A DNA stretch of 64,000 nt from an uncultured Erythrobacter sp. (GTDB lineage Bacteria > Pseudomonadota > Alphaproteobacteria > Sphingomonadales > Sphingomonadaceae), in assembly GCA_947498065.1 (NCBI GenBank), contig CANMIS010000003.1:272739-336738 (forward strand), written 5' to 3'. A program made the position numbers and the translations under genes. The notes under the pieces were generated by a model. It was not told where the DNA came from, did no database searches, and saw nothing but the letters and a program-made list of their open reading frames with translations. This document shows positions 19,217-28,310 of this stretch, in pieces; the first letter of the stretch is position 1, and each line of letters opens with the position of its first letter.

Positions 19217-19900
19217 ATGAGCGAATTGATCGGTACGAAAATGATCGAGGATGGCCAGACTGCACGCGCGATCTTCGAAGGCGTGATGGCCAACCCGGCC
19301 CGCAAAAAGTTCGGCTTTGGCCATAAACTGGCGATTGTGAATGTGGATGTGCAGCAGGCATACACCCGCACCGATATGTTCAAAACCGCCTATGAGACCG
19401 ATCCCAAGCAGATTGATTACATCAACCAGATCAGCCGCCTGGCCCGCACCAAAGGCATGCCTGTTATCTGGAGCCGGGTGGCCTATAAGGGCGATGCGGC
19501 GGATGCCGGCGTCTGGGGAACGCGCACCGATACCGAGGACAGCCTGCAGAACATCAAATATGACAGCGAGCGCCATGCCTATGACCCGCGCTGCGATGTT
19601 CACGAAGACGACCTGCAATACACCAAGCGCATGCCATCGAGCTTTTTTGAAAGCCCGCTCGCAAGCTATCTGACCTTTCACAAGGTCGATACGGTGGTGG
19701 TGACCGGCGGATCAACCAGTGGCTGTGTCCGGGCAACGGCGGTGGATTCGCTGTCTTACGGATACCGCACGATCGTCCCGATAGAGACCTGCGCGGACAA
19801 GCATGAAAGCTATCATTTTGCGAACCTCACCGACCTTCAGCTGAAATATGCCGATGTTGAGCCAGTGCAGGCGGTGATCGACTGGCTGGAGGCGCGTTGA
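19217..19900 (+). CDS. Isochorismatase-fold amidohydrolase (N-carbamoylsarcosine/maleamate amidase type)
   Basis: Protein of 227 residues with the cysteine-hydrolase triad: Asp in AIVNVDVQQAY, Lys in YTKRMPSSFF and Cys in GGSTSGCVRATAVDSL, with the cis-peptide next to the cysteine. The C-terminal FANLTDLQLKYADVE matches the N-carbamoylsarcosine amidase and maleamate amidohydrolase (NicF) branch rather than isochorismatase itself. These enzymes release ammonia from a carbamoyl or amide group. The ATG at 19217 follows AAAGGGAGCC, a good ribosome-binding site. First gene of a tightly overlapping operon with two PuuE-fold genes. Confidence 0.9.
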   Translation: MSELIGTKMIEDGQTARAIFEGVMANPARKKFGFGHKLAIVNVDVQQAYTRTDMFKTAYETDPKQIDYINQISRLARTKGMPVIWSRVAYKGDAADAGVWGTRTDTEDSLQNIKYDSERHAYDPRCDVHEDDLQYTKRMPSSFFESPLASYLTFHKVDTVVVTGGSTSGCVRATAVDSLSYGYRTIVPIETCADKHESYHFANLTDLQLKYADVEPVQAVIDWLEAR

Positions 19901-20784
19901 TGCAAGAGGGCGCTACTGATCCGGGGCTGTACGATTACCATCCCTATAACGCGCGGCCAAAGATCGCTTGGCCAGAGGGAAAAACCTGCGCGGTCTGGGT
20001 CGCGCCCAACCTCGAATATTACGAGATCGATCCGCCAGCGAACCCGCACCGCAAAAGCTGGCCCAAGGCGCATCCCGATGTCGTCGGCTATTCTTACCGC
20101 GATCATTCCAACCGGGTCAGCCATTGGCGCATGGCCGATGTGATGAGCCGGCACGGCTTTCCTGGATCGGTCAGCCTGTCGGTCGCGTTGTGCGATCACC
20201 ATCCAGAAGTTGTCGCCGATGGGGTGGAGCGCGGCTGGGAGTTTTTCAGCCACGGGATTTACAACACCCGCTATTCCTACGGCATGTCAGAGGCTCAGGA
20301 ACGCGCGATCATCGAGGACTCGATTGAGACGGTTCAGCGCGCGACCGGACAGCGCATTCGCGGCTGGCTCGCGCCCGCATTAACGCACACGCCGCGCACG
20401 CTTGATCTGCTGGCGGAATATGATTTCCGCTACACCTGCGATCTCTATCACGATGATCAGGTGCAAGAGGTGAAAGTAGCCAAGGGCGCGCTTGCCTCCA
20501 TTCCCTATAGCCTTGAAGTCAACGACCATTACGGCTTCAACGTCTACGGCATGTCGGGCCGCGAATATGCCGATTGCCTGATCCAGCAGTATGAGCGGCT
20601 CGCCGAAGAAGGCGAGCGCACCGGATCTGGCACAGTGATGTGCGTTCCTCTGCACGCTTATCTAATTGGGCAGCCGCACCGGATTGGCCCATTTGAAGAG
20701 GCCTTGGCCCATATCGCCGCGGACAGCCGCTGCTGGAAAGCGCGCGCTGGTGAAATTGTTGACCATTGGAGGGCCGCGCAATGA
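19900..20784 (+). CDS. Polysaccharide-deacetylase-fold (PuuE/cyclic-amide hydrolase-like) protein 1
   Basis: Protein of 294 residues of the NodB/polysaccharide deacetylase fold, in the branch holding PuuE allantoinase. It lacks a signal peptide and so acts in the cytoplasm, not on cell wall. Seen: WVAPNLEYYE in place of the usual metal-binding TFDD, SHGIYNTRYSY in place of HSxxH, and GWLAPALTHT. Known members open cyclic amides or ureides. ATG overlaps the amidohydrolase stop (TGATG). I infer an imide- or ureide-opening step feeding the amidohydrolase. Confidence 0.82.
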   Translation: MQEGATDPGLYDYHPYNARPKIAWPEGKTCAVWVAPNLEYYEIDPPANPHRKSWPKAHPDVVGYSYRDHSNRVSHWRMADVMSRHGFPGSVSLSVALCDHHPEVVADGVERGWEFFSHGIYNTRYSYGMSEAQERAIIEDSIETVQRATGQRIRGWLAPALTHTPRTLDLLAEYDFRYTCDLYHDDQVQEVKVAKGALASIPYSLEVNDHYGFNVYGMSGREYADCLIQQYERLAEEGERTGSGTVMCVPLHAYLIGQPHRIGPFEEALAHIAADSRCWKARAGEIVDHWRAAQ

Positions 20785-21710
20785 GCTTGCCCGACGATTA
20801 CACCACTTATCCCCGCCGCGCCGAGGGCTATGACCACGATTACTACGACTGGTCGAGCATGCATGGCCGCGCGCCGGTCGCTTGGCCGGATGGCAAATCG
20901 GTCGCGGTTTGGCTGTGCGTCAGCCTCGAATGGTTTCCGATAATGCCGGAGGACAAACCCTTCCGCGCGCCCGGCCACATGGTCACGCCTTATCCCGACT
21001 ATCGCCACTACACTGTGCGCGATTACGGCAACCGAGTTGGCGTGTTCCGCATGCTGGAGGCGTTCAAGGCTGCCGGGGTCAAGGCGAGCTTTGCGGTCAA
21101 TGCTGCGGTAGCGGAACGCTATGCTGAGTTGATCGAAGCGGTGCTGGCCGATGGTCATGAGATCATCGCGCATTCCACCGACATGAATGGCACGATCACC
21201 AGCGATCTGGCCGAAGCCGATGAGCGCGCGCTGATCGCAGACAGCCTTGCGCGGTTGGAGGCAGCAAGCGGCATTAAGCCAAAAGGCTGGCTCTCGATTG
21301 CCCGTTCGCAAAGCTGGCGCACCGCCGATATCCTTACCGAGCACGGTCTCAAATACACCTGCGACTGGGTGAATGATGAGCTGCCGTATCGCTTCAAAAA
21401 TGGACTGGTGAACCTGCCGCTCAATACAGAGCTGTCCGACCGCATGATTATCGCCACTCAGCAGCACTCGGCAGAGGGCTGGGCGCAGATGATGCGCGAT
21501 GCGTTCGATTGGCTCGCCGCAGAAGCGCGCGGCACAGCTTACACCAAAGGTGGCGGGCGGATGCTGCCGGTCCACATCACGCCCTACATTATCGGGCAGC
21601 CATTCCGGATCAGAGCCTTGGAACAATTGCTCACAGACCTGAGCGGCCGCGCAGACGCGTGGATTGCGCCGGGCGCCGAGATCGTCTCCGCATGGGAAGA
21701 ACAGCAATGA
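20781..21710 (+). CDS. Polysaccharide-deacetylase-fold (PuuE/cyclic-amide hydrolase-like) protein 2
   Basis: Protein of 309 residues, paralogue of the preceding gene and overlapping it by 4 bp. The core motifs are VAVWLCVSLEWFP, DYGNRVGVFRMLEAF, EIIAHSTDMN and PKGWLSIARSQSW. The second motif keeps a histidine, but the metal triad differs from both neighbour 1 and the third copy at 46,143. Tandem paralogues may form a hetero-oligomer or act on two related rings. No signal peptide. Start chosen at MSLPDDY. Confidence 0.82.
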   Translation: MSLPDDYTTYPRRAEGYDHDYYDWSSMHGRAPVAWPDGKSVAVWLCVSLEWFPIMPEDKPFRAPGHMVTPYPDYRHYTVRDYGNRVGVFRMLEAFKAAGVKASFAVNAAVAERYAELIEAVLADGHEIIAHSTDMNGTITSDLAEADERALIADSLARLEAASGIKPKGWLSIARSQSWRTADILTEHGLKYTCDWVNDELPYRFKNGLVNLPLNTELSDRMIIATQQHSAEGWAQMMRDAFDWLAAEARGTAYTKGGGRMLPVHITPYIIGQPFRIRALEQLLTDLSGRADAWIAPGAEIVSAWEEQQ

Positions 21711-23134
21711 CAATGATGAGCGCGCGCAACCCCCGCACGGGTGAAGCCGATTACGAATTCGCGGTCAGCTCACGGGATGATATCGCTGCGGATGCTGCGC
21801 GCCTGAGAGCAGAGCAACCCGCGTGGGAAGCGCTGGGCCCTGAAGGCCGCGCGAAGGTCTTGCTGCGCTTTGCCGATGCGGTTGATGCTGCTGCGCCGCA
21901 GCTTGCCGAGGCGCTTGCGATCGACACCGGACGCCACGCCGTGGCCTGGATCGAAGTGGACGGTCTGTCGCGGTCCTTGCGCCGCTGGGCAGAGCGCGGG
22001 CCTGCCTTGATCGCCGGGTTGGACCGGGAGGCAAAACCCTCCGCTTCGCCGGGTTTTGAAATTCGCGCAGACTACACCGCTTATCAGCTGTTCGGGGCGA
22101 TTGCGCCGTGGAATTTCCCGGTGATCCTGACGCATATCGATGCTGTGCCAGCGATGATGGCGGGCTGCGCTGCGCTGGTGAAACCATCCGAGGTTACGCC
22201 TCGCTTTGCAAAGCCGATGTTGGACGTACTAGCGCAGGTTCCAGAACTACCGCTCGCCTATGTGATGGGCGGCGCGGATGTTGGCCAGGCCTTGATCGAG
22301 GAAGCTGACTACATCTGTTTCACCGGCTCCACCGAGACGGGCAAGAAGGTTGCTGAGGCCGCCGCGCGTCAATTGATCCCCGCCAATCTGGAACTGGGCG
22401 GCAAGGATCCGATGATCATCACCGCCAATGCCGATCCGCTATGGGCCGCGCGCATCGCCCTGCGCAGCTCGATTGTGGCGACGGGGCAGGCGTGCCAATC
22501 GATTGAGCGCATTTTTGTAGCGCGCGAAATTACTGAGCCGTTTTTGGCCGCGCTTGCGGAGGCTGCGAAAGCGGTCGAGATCACCTTTCCTGATCCGAAG
22601 CAGGGGCATATCGGCCCCTTCATTTTTCCCGATCAGGCGGGGAAAGTTCAGGCGCAAATTGATGACGCTGTGGCCAGCGGCGCACGCGTGCTTGCTGGCG
22701 GTCAGGTCGAAGAGCTGGGCGGCGGGAATTACTTGCGCCCGACGGTGCTCGCCGATGTAACGCCAGATATGGCGGTGATGCGTGAAGAGACCTTTGGCCC
22801 CGTGCTGCCAGTGACGATCTTTGATGATGTGGAGGCCGCGATCGCGCTGGCCAATGATACTACTTATGGCCTCTCCGCAGCAGTGCTCGCGGGCTCTTTG
22901 GAGGAAGCGAGCGAGATCGGCGCGCGGCTCGACGCCGGGGCGATTTCATTGCAGGACGGCGCACTCACCAGCATGGTGTCCGATGCGACAAACCATTCGC
23001 GCAAAGCCTCTGGATTGGGGCCAAGCCGGATGGGTGACGAAGGCCTGCTGAGGTTTCTGCGCCGCCGGGCGATGATTATCCAAACTGGTGATGCGCTGCC
23101 GATTGATGCCTACCGCGAGGGCCAATCCGGGTGA
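21707..23134 (+). CDS. NAD(P)-dependent aldehyde dehydrogenase
   Basis: Protein of 475 residues, close to the usual 480-500. It oxidises an aldehyde to a carboxylic acid. Seen: GAIAPWNFP (cofactor site), FTGSTETGKKVAEAA, catalytic glutamate in LELGGKDP, catalytic cysteine in ATGQACQSIERIFV, and EETFGPVLPV. The ATG at 21707 overlaps the previous stop (ATGA). In this operon it probably removes an aldehyde freed from the ring substrate, possibly a formyl or acyl side product. Specificity is unknown. Confidence 0.93.
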   Translation: MTMMSARNPRTGEADYEFAVSSRDDIAADAARLRAEQPAWEALGPEGRAKVLLRFADAVDAAAPQLAEALAIDTGRHAVAWIEVDGLSRSLRRWAERGPALIAGLDREAKPSASPGFEIRADYTAYQLFGAIAPWNFPVILTHIDAVPAMMAGCAALVKPSEVTPRFAKPMLDVLAQVPELPLAYVMGGADVGQALIEEADYICFTGSTETGKKVAEAAARQLIPANLELGGKDPMIITANADPLWAARIALRSSIVATGQACQSIERIFVAREITEPFLAALAEAAKAVEITFPDPKQGHIGPFIFPDQAGKVQAQIDDAVASGARVLAGGQVEELGGGNYLRPTVLADVTPDMAVMREETFGPVLPVTIFDDVEAAIALANDTTYGLSAAVLAGSLEEASEIGARLDAGAISLQDGALTSMVSDATNHSRKASGLGPSRMGDEGLLRFLRRRAMIIQTGDALPIDAYREGQSG

Positions 23135-23586
23135 GCAATCGCGCGCAGTTGGAGGCGGCTATGCCCGCCATGCTGCTGCACGAGGGGCATTGGGATGGCT
23201 GGTACCGGGACTTTGATTTGGGCGGCCAATTGCTTGATGAGCGGCGCGTCAAAACGCATTGCGAATTTCCCGATGCGGGCGAGTGGCATTACATCCAGCA
23301 CAATCGGATCAGCTGGGTGGATGGGCGCGAGGCTACGTTTGAGTTTGGCGGGCGGCTTGATGGTGACCGGCTGATTTGGGACACTGATCGTTTCTCTGGA
23401 TATGGCTGGCAAACCCACGAGCATACGATCATGCTGCGGCTCGACCGATTGGATGTGCCGGGCGCATGCTATGTTGAGATGATCGGTCTGTTTCCCGGAG
23501 CTCAGACCCGCGCGCGGACCTGGCAATGGTTTAAAGACAACGAGCCGTGGAAACGGACTCTGTGCGATGAAAAGCGGGTGAGTTGA
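23131..23586 (+). CDS. Calycin-like protein of unknown function (DUF3598-like), copy 2
   Basis: Protein of 151 residues starting with GTG that overlaps the aldehyde dehydrogenase stop (GTGA). It shares with copy 1 (17,241-17,750) LHEGHWDGWYRDF, the strand series around GRLDGDRLIWDTD, and CYVEMIGLFP, and a similar C-terminal ARTWQWFKDNEP. One copy lies in each of two divergent operons under a common operator, so the family probably takes part in the pathway. It may bind a hydrophobic intermediate; this is a guess. Confidence 0.7.
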   Translation: MSNRAQLEAAMPAMLLHEGHWDGWYRDFDLGGQLLDERRVKTHCEFPDAGEWHYIQHNRISWVDGREATFEFGGRLDGDRLIWDTDRFSGYGWQTHEHTIMLRLDRLDVPGACYVEMIGLFPGAQTRARTWQWFKDNEPWKRTLCDEKRVS

Positions 23587-23617
23587 GAGAGCGTCGCAGA
23601 GTTTGGACGCTAACTCG

Positions 23618-24340
23618 TCAGCGCTCCAGCTCCACCAGCTCATATCGGTTCATCATATAGCCGTCGATGGAACCATAGACGAGAACCGAGTCCTCATCGG
23701 CTGTCACCCACATGTCAAAATCCGGATGGCGCGTGCCGCCCATGCCCTCATCGCTGTCGTCAACATAGCGATAGCGGCGACATTGGAACGTGCCGGCCTC
23801 AACGGTCTTTTCCTCTTCGCCAACATACTCCATCGTCATCTCAAGGCTGGCGATTTGCGGCGCAGTTGCACCGCGGTGGTCGGGGGAGGGGAGGAAGAAT
23901 TTGAGGCGGCGGCGATGCGGCCCCTTGCTCAAATCCATCAGCCGCGTGGTGAACCCATCGCTGACCACGGGATGCGTGCCGAACGCATCAAATTCGCCTG
24001 CGTCTCGCGTTTCCGAATTGCGCCCGATTGATGGGCCATAGCTCTCGCAGGTGATCTGGTTTGCTGCTGCATCATAAGCCATCCAGCCAGAGCCGAGAAA
24101 CTCATCGCCGAGTGTTAGATGCACCAGCAGGTTCTGCGGTTTGCGATCTGGCCCGATATGGCAGGTTATGTTGCGCAGCACAGTGGGGTCGGGTTCTTCG
24201 ATCTCGCAATGCGCAGTCATGATGACAGAGCCATCGGCATGGTGCGAAAAGTTGAACCATTCGCGCCCACGCTCTTGCCCCTCGCGGCCAGGCTTGGCTG
24301 ATAAATAGCGGATTTTGCCGCGCACATTGCGGTGCTGCAT
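23618..24340 (-). CDS. Hypothetical beta-rich protein
   Basis: Protein of 240 residues, no signal peptide, many predicted beta strands (NLLVHLTLGDEFLGSGWMAYD, SLEMTMEYVG, GTFQCRRYRYVDD, SVLVYGSIDGYMMNRYELVEL), suggesting a large calycin-like or DUF3108-like barrel. I do not recognise a named family. A clear ribosome-binding site (AGGAG) precedes ATG 24340. It is the last gene of the TonB-led minus-strand operon and follows the nitrilase-fold gene by 14 bp. Confidence 0.6.
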   Translation of the reverse strand: MQHRNVRGKIRYLSAKPGREGQERGREWFNFSHHADGSVIMTAHCEIEEPDPTVLRNITCHIGPDRKPQNLLVHLTLGDEFLGSGWMAYDAAANQITCESYGPSIGRNSETRDAGEFDAFGTHPVVSDGFTTRLMDLSKGPHRRRLKFFLPSPDHRGATAPQIASLEMTMEYVGEEEKTVEAGTFQCRRYRYVDDSDEGMGGTRHPDFDMWVTADEDSVLVYGSIDGYMMNRYELVELER

Positions 24341-24354
24341 AACCCGCTCCTGTG

Positions 24355-25425
24355 CTAAATCAGACCGGCGGAATCAAGCCGCGCGATCACGTCTTCTTGG
24401 GCCCGCTTGAAGTAGTCGCGATCCGGCACGCTGGGACTGCCTGCCTCCATCATTTCATTGCCGCGATGAAACGCTTCTGCGCTGGCTGCATAGGCGTCTG
24501 CGAACAGTCCCGGGCGCTGGCGCGCGAGCGAGTTGATCATTGCCGGGGTCCGGCGGGCGGCGCGCAGTGAGCCAAGGTCAATTGTGCCCGATGCGGTGAA
24601 GGTTTCCCCATCGCCCGATTGCGCCATCAGCTTGCCGCGATAATCGACCATGCGGCTGTTCCCATCGGCACTCGCAGGCGGCAGACCGGTGCCGGAAATG
24701 CCCGCCGTGTTGGCGGAGACGACATAGGCCATGTTTTCAAAAGCGCGCGCTTGCTTGGCGATGTCCTTGGGAGTTGCGAGCGGCGATCCGATCTCTGAGG
24801 AAGAATGCGCAAACACCTCCGCACCGCGCATCGCCAGGACACGCGCGATTTCTGGATAGAGAATTTCCTCGCTGGCAATGGCCGCGATCCGGCCGATTTC
24901 TGTGTCGGCGACCGGGAACACCGCATCAATGCCGTAGCGATCGAGATAGGCGTCCCACACATCATGCGGGCTGGGCGCAAACATCGACAATAGGCGGCGA
25001 TAGCGCAGGACCGTGTCGCCATTGGGCGCAATCAGAAAACAGGTCTGGAAATAGAAATCGGGGAACGCCGCATCGCGCTCGTAAGCATTGCCAGCGATGA
25101 ACATCCCGAGCCGCTGAGCGACCCCGCCCAGCGCTTCATATTCAGGTCCATCTGCATCCCAGCATGCCTTGGCGGCAAAGTCGGCTATCGAAATTCGGCC
25201 CGGATAAGAGGTGAAGAGATATTCGGGCAGCACCGCCAGTTTCACCGGAGCCCCGCCATATTGCGCGATGAAGATCGATGACGCGCGGATCTGCGTTTCG
25301 ATCTCGCCGATATGCTGCAGCATGGCCGCACGTGCAGCATCATTGTCCAAGGTTTCGAGCGAGCGCGCCGTCAATTGCATTGCAACTGCGGCGTATGGGG
25401 CAGGCGTGTTGGCAGGTGTGGTCAT
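24355..25425 (-). CDS. Nitrilase-superfamily protein lacking catalytic Cys and Lys
   Basis: Protein of 356 residues with the carbon-nitrogen hydrolase fold. The catalytic glutamate is present (LAVLPEYLF). The lysine position in the usual YRK motif reads YRR, and the cysteine position reads ASEEILYPE where ICYDxxFPE is expected, so serine replaces cysteine. Other features (GRIAAIASEE, RAFENMAYVVSANTAG) are well kept, so it is not a decaying gene. It may be an inactive binding protein or use altered chemistry. I set the start at the ATG 25425; a TTG lies five codons upstream. It sits between the FAD oxidase and an unknown gene. Confidence 0.82.
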   Translation of the reverse strand: MTTPANTPAPYAAVAMQLTARSLETLDNDAARAAMLQHIGEIETQIRASSIFIAQYGGAPVKLAVLPEYLFTSYPGRISIADFAAKACWDADGPEYEALGGVAQRLGMFIAGNAYERDAAFPDFYFQTCFLIAPNGDTVLRYRRLLSMFAPSPHDVWDAYLDRYGIDAVFPVADTEIGRIAAIASEEILYPEIARVLAMRGAEVFAHSSSEIGSPLATPKDIAKQARAFENMAYVVSANTAGISGTGLPPASADGNSRMVDYRGKLMAQSGDGETFTASGTIDLGSLRAARRTPAMINSLARQRPGLFADAYAASAEAFHRGNEMMEAGSPSVPDRDYFKRAQEDVIARLDSAGLI

Positions 25426-25446
25426 TGAAGCGCTATGCAATCCGTA

Positions 25447-26997
25447 TCAGAGGCCAAGTGAGCCGGGGTTCATCAATCCGCGCGGATCAAGTTCCGCCTT
25501 CGCGGCCCTGAGTAAGGCATCAGCGCGCGGCTCCAGACTGTCGCGGTAACGGTAAGTCCGCCCGATCTGGAAATGCGCTGCTCCAAACTCAAAGAAGATA
25601 TCGACGATCCCTTGCTTAATCTTCTGGGTCAGTTCCCATGCGGGCTCATTGGGTTTGAGCTTTGGCAGCTTTTTGAGATGCGCTTTTTCGATCGTGTCAT
25701 TGATCAGCGGATTGCTGGCATCGGGCCAGTACAAGCATGGCTCGATCACCATGCCCGCGCCGCCGACGGTGGCGACGAGTGTGCCGTAATGAATGCTGAG
25801 CTTTTCCATTTCATCGGCATGTTTCGCGAACAGGGCCTTGATTGCGGCGAAGCACTCGGCAGAGCGGGCATGCTCTACCAATCCGTGGATTGGCGCCCAG
25901 CGCTCGCCATCGGGGCCGAGCATCGAATTGAGCGGGCCAAATGGATTGGCGCGGATGATCTTCGGGATCGTGTTCTCAACTTCGCGCCCGCCATAATGCG
26001 CAGCCAATTGGCGCGCGATTTCAACGTCGGCATCGGCTGCGGCTTGAATGCGCCCTTCGGCCAGAACATGTAGAGAGAAGTTCGCATCTTTGAGGAAATC
26101 ACGTCCGGCTGCGACGACCTTTGCGCCTTCCTTCAGCGCTTTCATAACGCCGCCCTGTTTCTTCATCATGCCGACCAGTTGCTTGGCATCACTGGTCAGG
26201 CTGTCGCGCTTCATCCTCAGCGCGTTGAGATAGGGATCAAAGCCAAAGCATTCGGTCGCAATGCCGCGCCGCTCAATCTCGGTCGCAGCGGCAAACCAAG
26301 CATCCGCATCGTCAAATGCGAAGCTGGCATAGGCGTGGGAATCGGCCTCTGGGATCAGTTTGAGCGTGACGGTCGCCTTGATGCCAAGCGCGCCGGTATC
26401 GCCGAGGAACATTCCCGTCATGTCCGGGCCATAGGGGCGCATGTGCTTCTTGCCCGTGGCGAGCAAAGTGCCATCGGCTAAGACGACTTCCAATGCAGTG
26501 CAGCTTTGCACAGCGGAGCCATAGCGGCCCGTGCCCCAAAAGATGCAATTCTGGCTCATCCCGCCGCCAATGCTGGCCTTTAGACCAGAGAGGGTGCCCC
26601 ACATTGGTGTGCGCAGATTGTGATGCGCGAGCCGTTCGCGCAGGTCCGCCCAGGTGCAGCCTGCCTCAACAGTCACCGTCATGTTGACGTCGTCGACTTC
26701 CAGCACGCGGTTCATCTGCGCAAGGTCAAACAACACGGTGCCGGGCGCGTCCTGAGTGTAGCCGCCCGTGTAGCTCATACCGCCGCCGCGCGGTGCCACC
26801 GCATGGCCCGCATCGGTCGCAGCTTTCACAGCGACTGCGAGTTGATGCTTGTCTTTCGGGCGCACAACTGCGGCCAGATCTGCGCCGCGCGAATAGATGT
26901 CATGAGCGTAGAAATCGAGGCTCGCTTCGTCAGTCAGCACTTCTGCGCCTGATGCACTCAGGCTGTCAGCTAGCGAGGTTTCAGCAAGGGTGGCCAT
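25447..26997 (-). CDS. FAD-linked oxidase (FAD_binding_4 / VAO-type)
   Basis: Protein of 516 residues. The N-terminal PCMH-type FAD domain is seen in VVRPKDKHQLAVAVKAA, APRGGGMSYTGG and LSGLKASIGGGMSQN. The C-terminal cap ends RAAKAELDPRGLMNPGSLG, as in glycolate/lactate dehydrogenase and vanillyl-alcohol-oxidase relatives. It has no export signal. It probably oxidises a hydroxy acid or hydroxylated ring intermediate, passing electrons to oxygen or the respiratory chain. It overlaps the MFS gene by one base, so the two are co-translated. Confidence 0.9.
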   Translation of the reverse strand: MATLAETSLADSLSASGAEVLTDEASLDFYAHDIYSRGADLAAVVRPKDKHQLAVAVKAATDAGHAVAPRGGGMSYTGGYTQDAPGTVLFDLAQMNRVLEVDDVNMTVTVEAGCTWADLRERLAHHNLRTPMWGTLSGLKASIGGGMSQNCIFWGTGRYGSAVQSCTALEVVLADGTLLATGKKHMRPYGPDMTGMFLGDTGALGIKATVTLKLIPEADSHAYASFAFDDADAWFAAATEIERRGIATECFGFDPYLNALRMKRDSLTSDAKQLVGMMKKQGGVMKALKEGAKVVAAGRDFLKDANFSLHVLAEGRIQAAADADVEIARQLAAHYGGREVENTIPKIIRANPFGPLNSMLGPDGERWAPIHGLVEHARSAECFAAIKALFAKHADEMEKLSIHYGTLVATVGGAGMVIEPCLYWPDASNPLINDTIEKAHLKKLPKLKPNEPAWELTQKIKQGIVDIFFEFGAAHFQIGRTYRYRDSLEPRADALLRAAKAELDPRGLMNPGSLGL

Positions 26998-28310
26998 CAG
27001 GCTGTCTCCGGTTCGGGGGAATTGAGTGGTGGGGCAGATGCGTCGTCTTCGGCTTCGGGAAAGCTCTCGGGATATTTGCCTAAGAACAGCAGCAGAGCAC
27101 CACCTGCGACAAACATGAAAATGGCGACTTCGAGGATCGGGTTGAAGCTGCCCGTGCGGTCAAAAACCTGAGCATAGATCAAGGGCGAAGCGGCAGAGAA
27201 CAATCCGAATGGCATATATAGCATGCCGTAGATCTTACCGTAATTTGCCATGCCGAAATAGCGGCCCGTTAGATAGGCGATTAGATCGCTCTCTGCGCCG
27301 GCAGCAAATCCGAGCAGGAAACCGGCCATTGCGGCGAGCACGAATGTGACGTCGACCTGCAGCAGGATCCAGGAGGATATCGCTGGTAGGCACAGCAGCG
27401 GGAATGCGACCATGCCCTGCCAGAAGCGGTCGAGCAGCGCGCCAGTGATCAAGCGCCCTGCGAAAATGCCAATCCCCAAAATGCCCATGACGGTCGCCTG
27501 AGCTTCTGGCTCAATTCCGCGCAGTCCCAGCATCTTGGGCATGTTGATGAACGCGCCGCCAAATGCCCCCGCGATCAGCGCAATCGATAGCCAGATCAGA
27601 TAGAACCGATAGTCTTTAAGCGCTGCGCCGAGCGTAACTCCGGTCAGCTTGCCAGAGGCGCTTTCAATCGCCTTAGGGCGTTCCTCTGGGCGCGGTTCGC
27701 GAAACAGGAGATAGCCGACCACCAGCGCGGCCATTGGGAACAATGCGACGAGTGCGAACATCGCGCGCCAGCCATAATTCTCGATCGCCCAAACGGCGAC
27801 CTGAGGCACGACCATGGCCGCCAGGCTGGTTCCCATCAGCAAAATGCCCAGCGCCAACCCGCGGTTCTTGAAGAACCAGAGATTGACCGCACGGCTCCAG
27901 GTGACAGGCGTCGATCCGATGCCGACAAACCCGACGACGACCCAAAAGCCGTAATAGATGTAGAGCGTTGATGGTTCATTCGCGGTCGGTGTCAAAGAGA
28001 TCGCTGCAAAGGCGAGGCCGAATGCAAACAAAGACCAAAGCGCAACGGGCCGGACACCATATCGGTCGGCCAGCCAGCCAAACACCGGGGCTAGGAAACT
28101 TGCGATCACGCCGAAGATAGTGATCGGGATCAGCACCTGCGTCTGCGTCCAGCCGAATTCCTGCGACAGCGGCTCTGCGGTAAAACCAATCACATTGAAC
28201 GGCAGCGGAGAGGCTCCGCACATCACGCCGAGGACACCCGCTAAGAGCACCTTCCACCCGAGCGAGAACTCGCCCTTTTCGCCGCTCGAATTTTGCTCAA
28301 TCGCGGTCAC
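26997..28310 (-). CDS. MFS transporter, monocarboxylate/oxalate-formate antiporter type
   Basis: Integral inner-membrane protein of 437 residues with about 12 hydrophobic segments. WLADRYGVRPVALWS is the loop 2-3 MFS motif, and VNLWFFKNRGLALGILLMGTSLAAMVVPQ is typical of the MCT/OFA branch that carries organic acids. I chose the GTG at 28310 (VTAIEQNSS) because upstream residues are charged and read through the VOC gene; this start overlaps the VOC stop by 14 bp. It probably moves an acidic breakdown product from the periplasm into the cell. Confidence 0.9.
   Translation of the reverse strand: MTAIEQNSSGEKGEFSLGWKVLLAGVLGVMCGASPLPFNVIGFTAEPLSQEFGWTQTQVLIPITIFGVIASFLAPVFGWLADRYGVRPVALWSLFAFGLAFAAISLTPTANEPSTLYIYYGFWVVVGFVGIGSTPVTWSRAVNLWFFKNRGLALGILLMGTSLAAMVVPQVAVWAIENYGWRAMFALVALFPMAALVVGYLLFREPRPEERPKAIESASGKLTGVTLGAALKDYRFYLIWLSIALIAGAFGGAFINMPKMLGLRGIEPEAQATVMGILGIGIFAGRLITGALLDRFWQGMVAFPLLCLPAISSWILLQVDVTFVLAAMAGFLLGFAAGAESDLIAYLTGRYFGMANYGKIYGMLYMPFGLFSAASPLIYAQVFDRTGSFNPILEVAIFMFVAGGALLLFLGKYPESFPEAEDDASAPPLNSPEPETA

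Noticed and set aside
20658..21713. Open frame of 351 codons opposite the PuuE-type genes
   Set aside because: Antisense to conserved motifs; unlikely residue composition.
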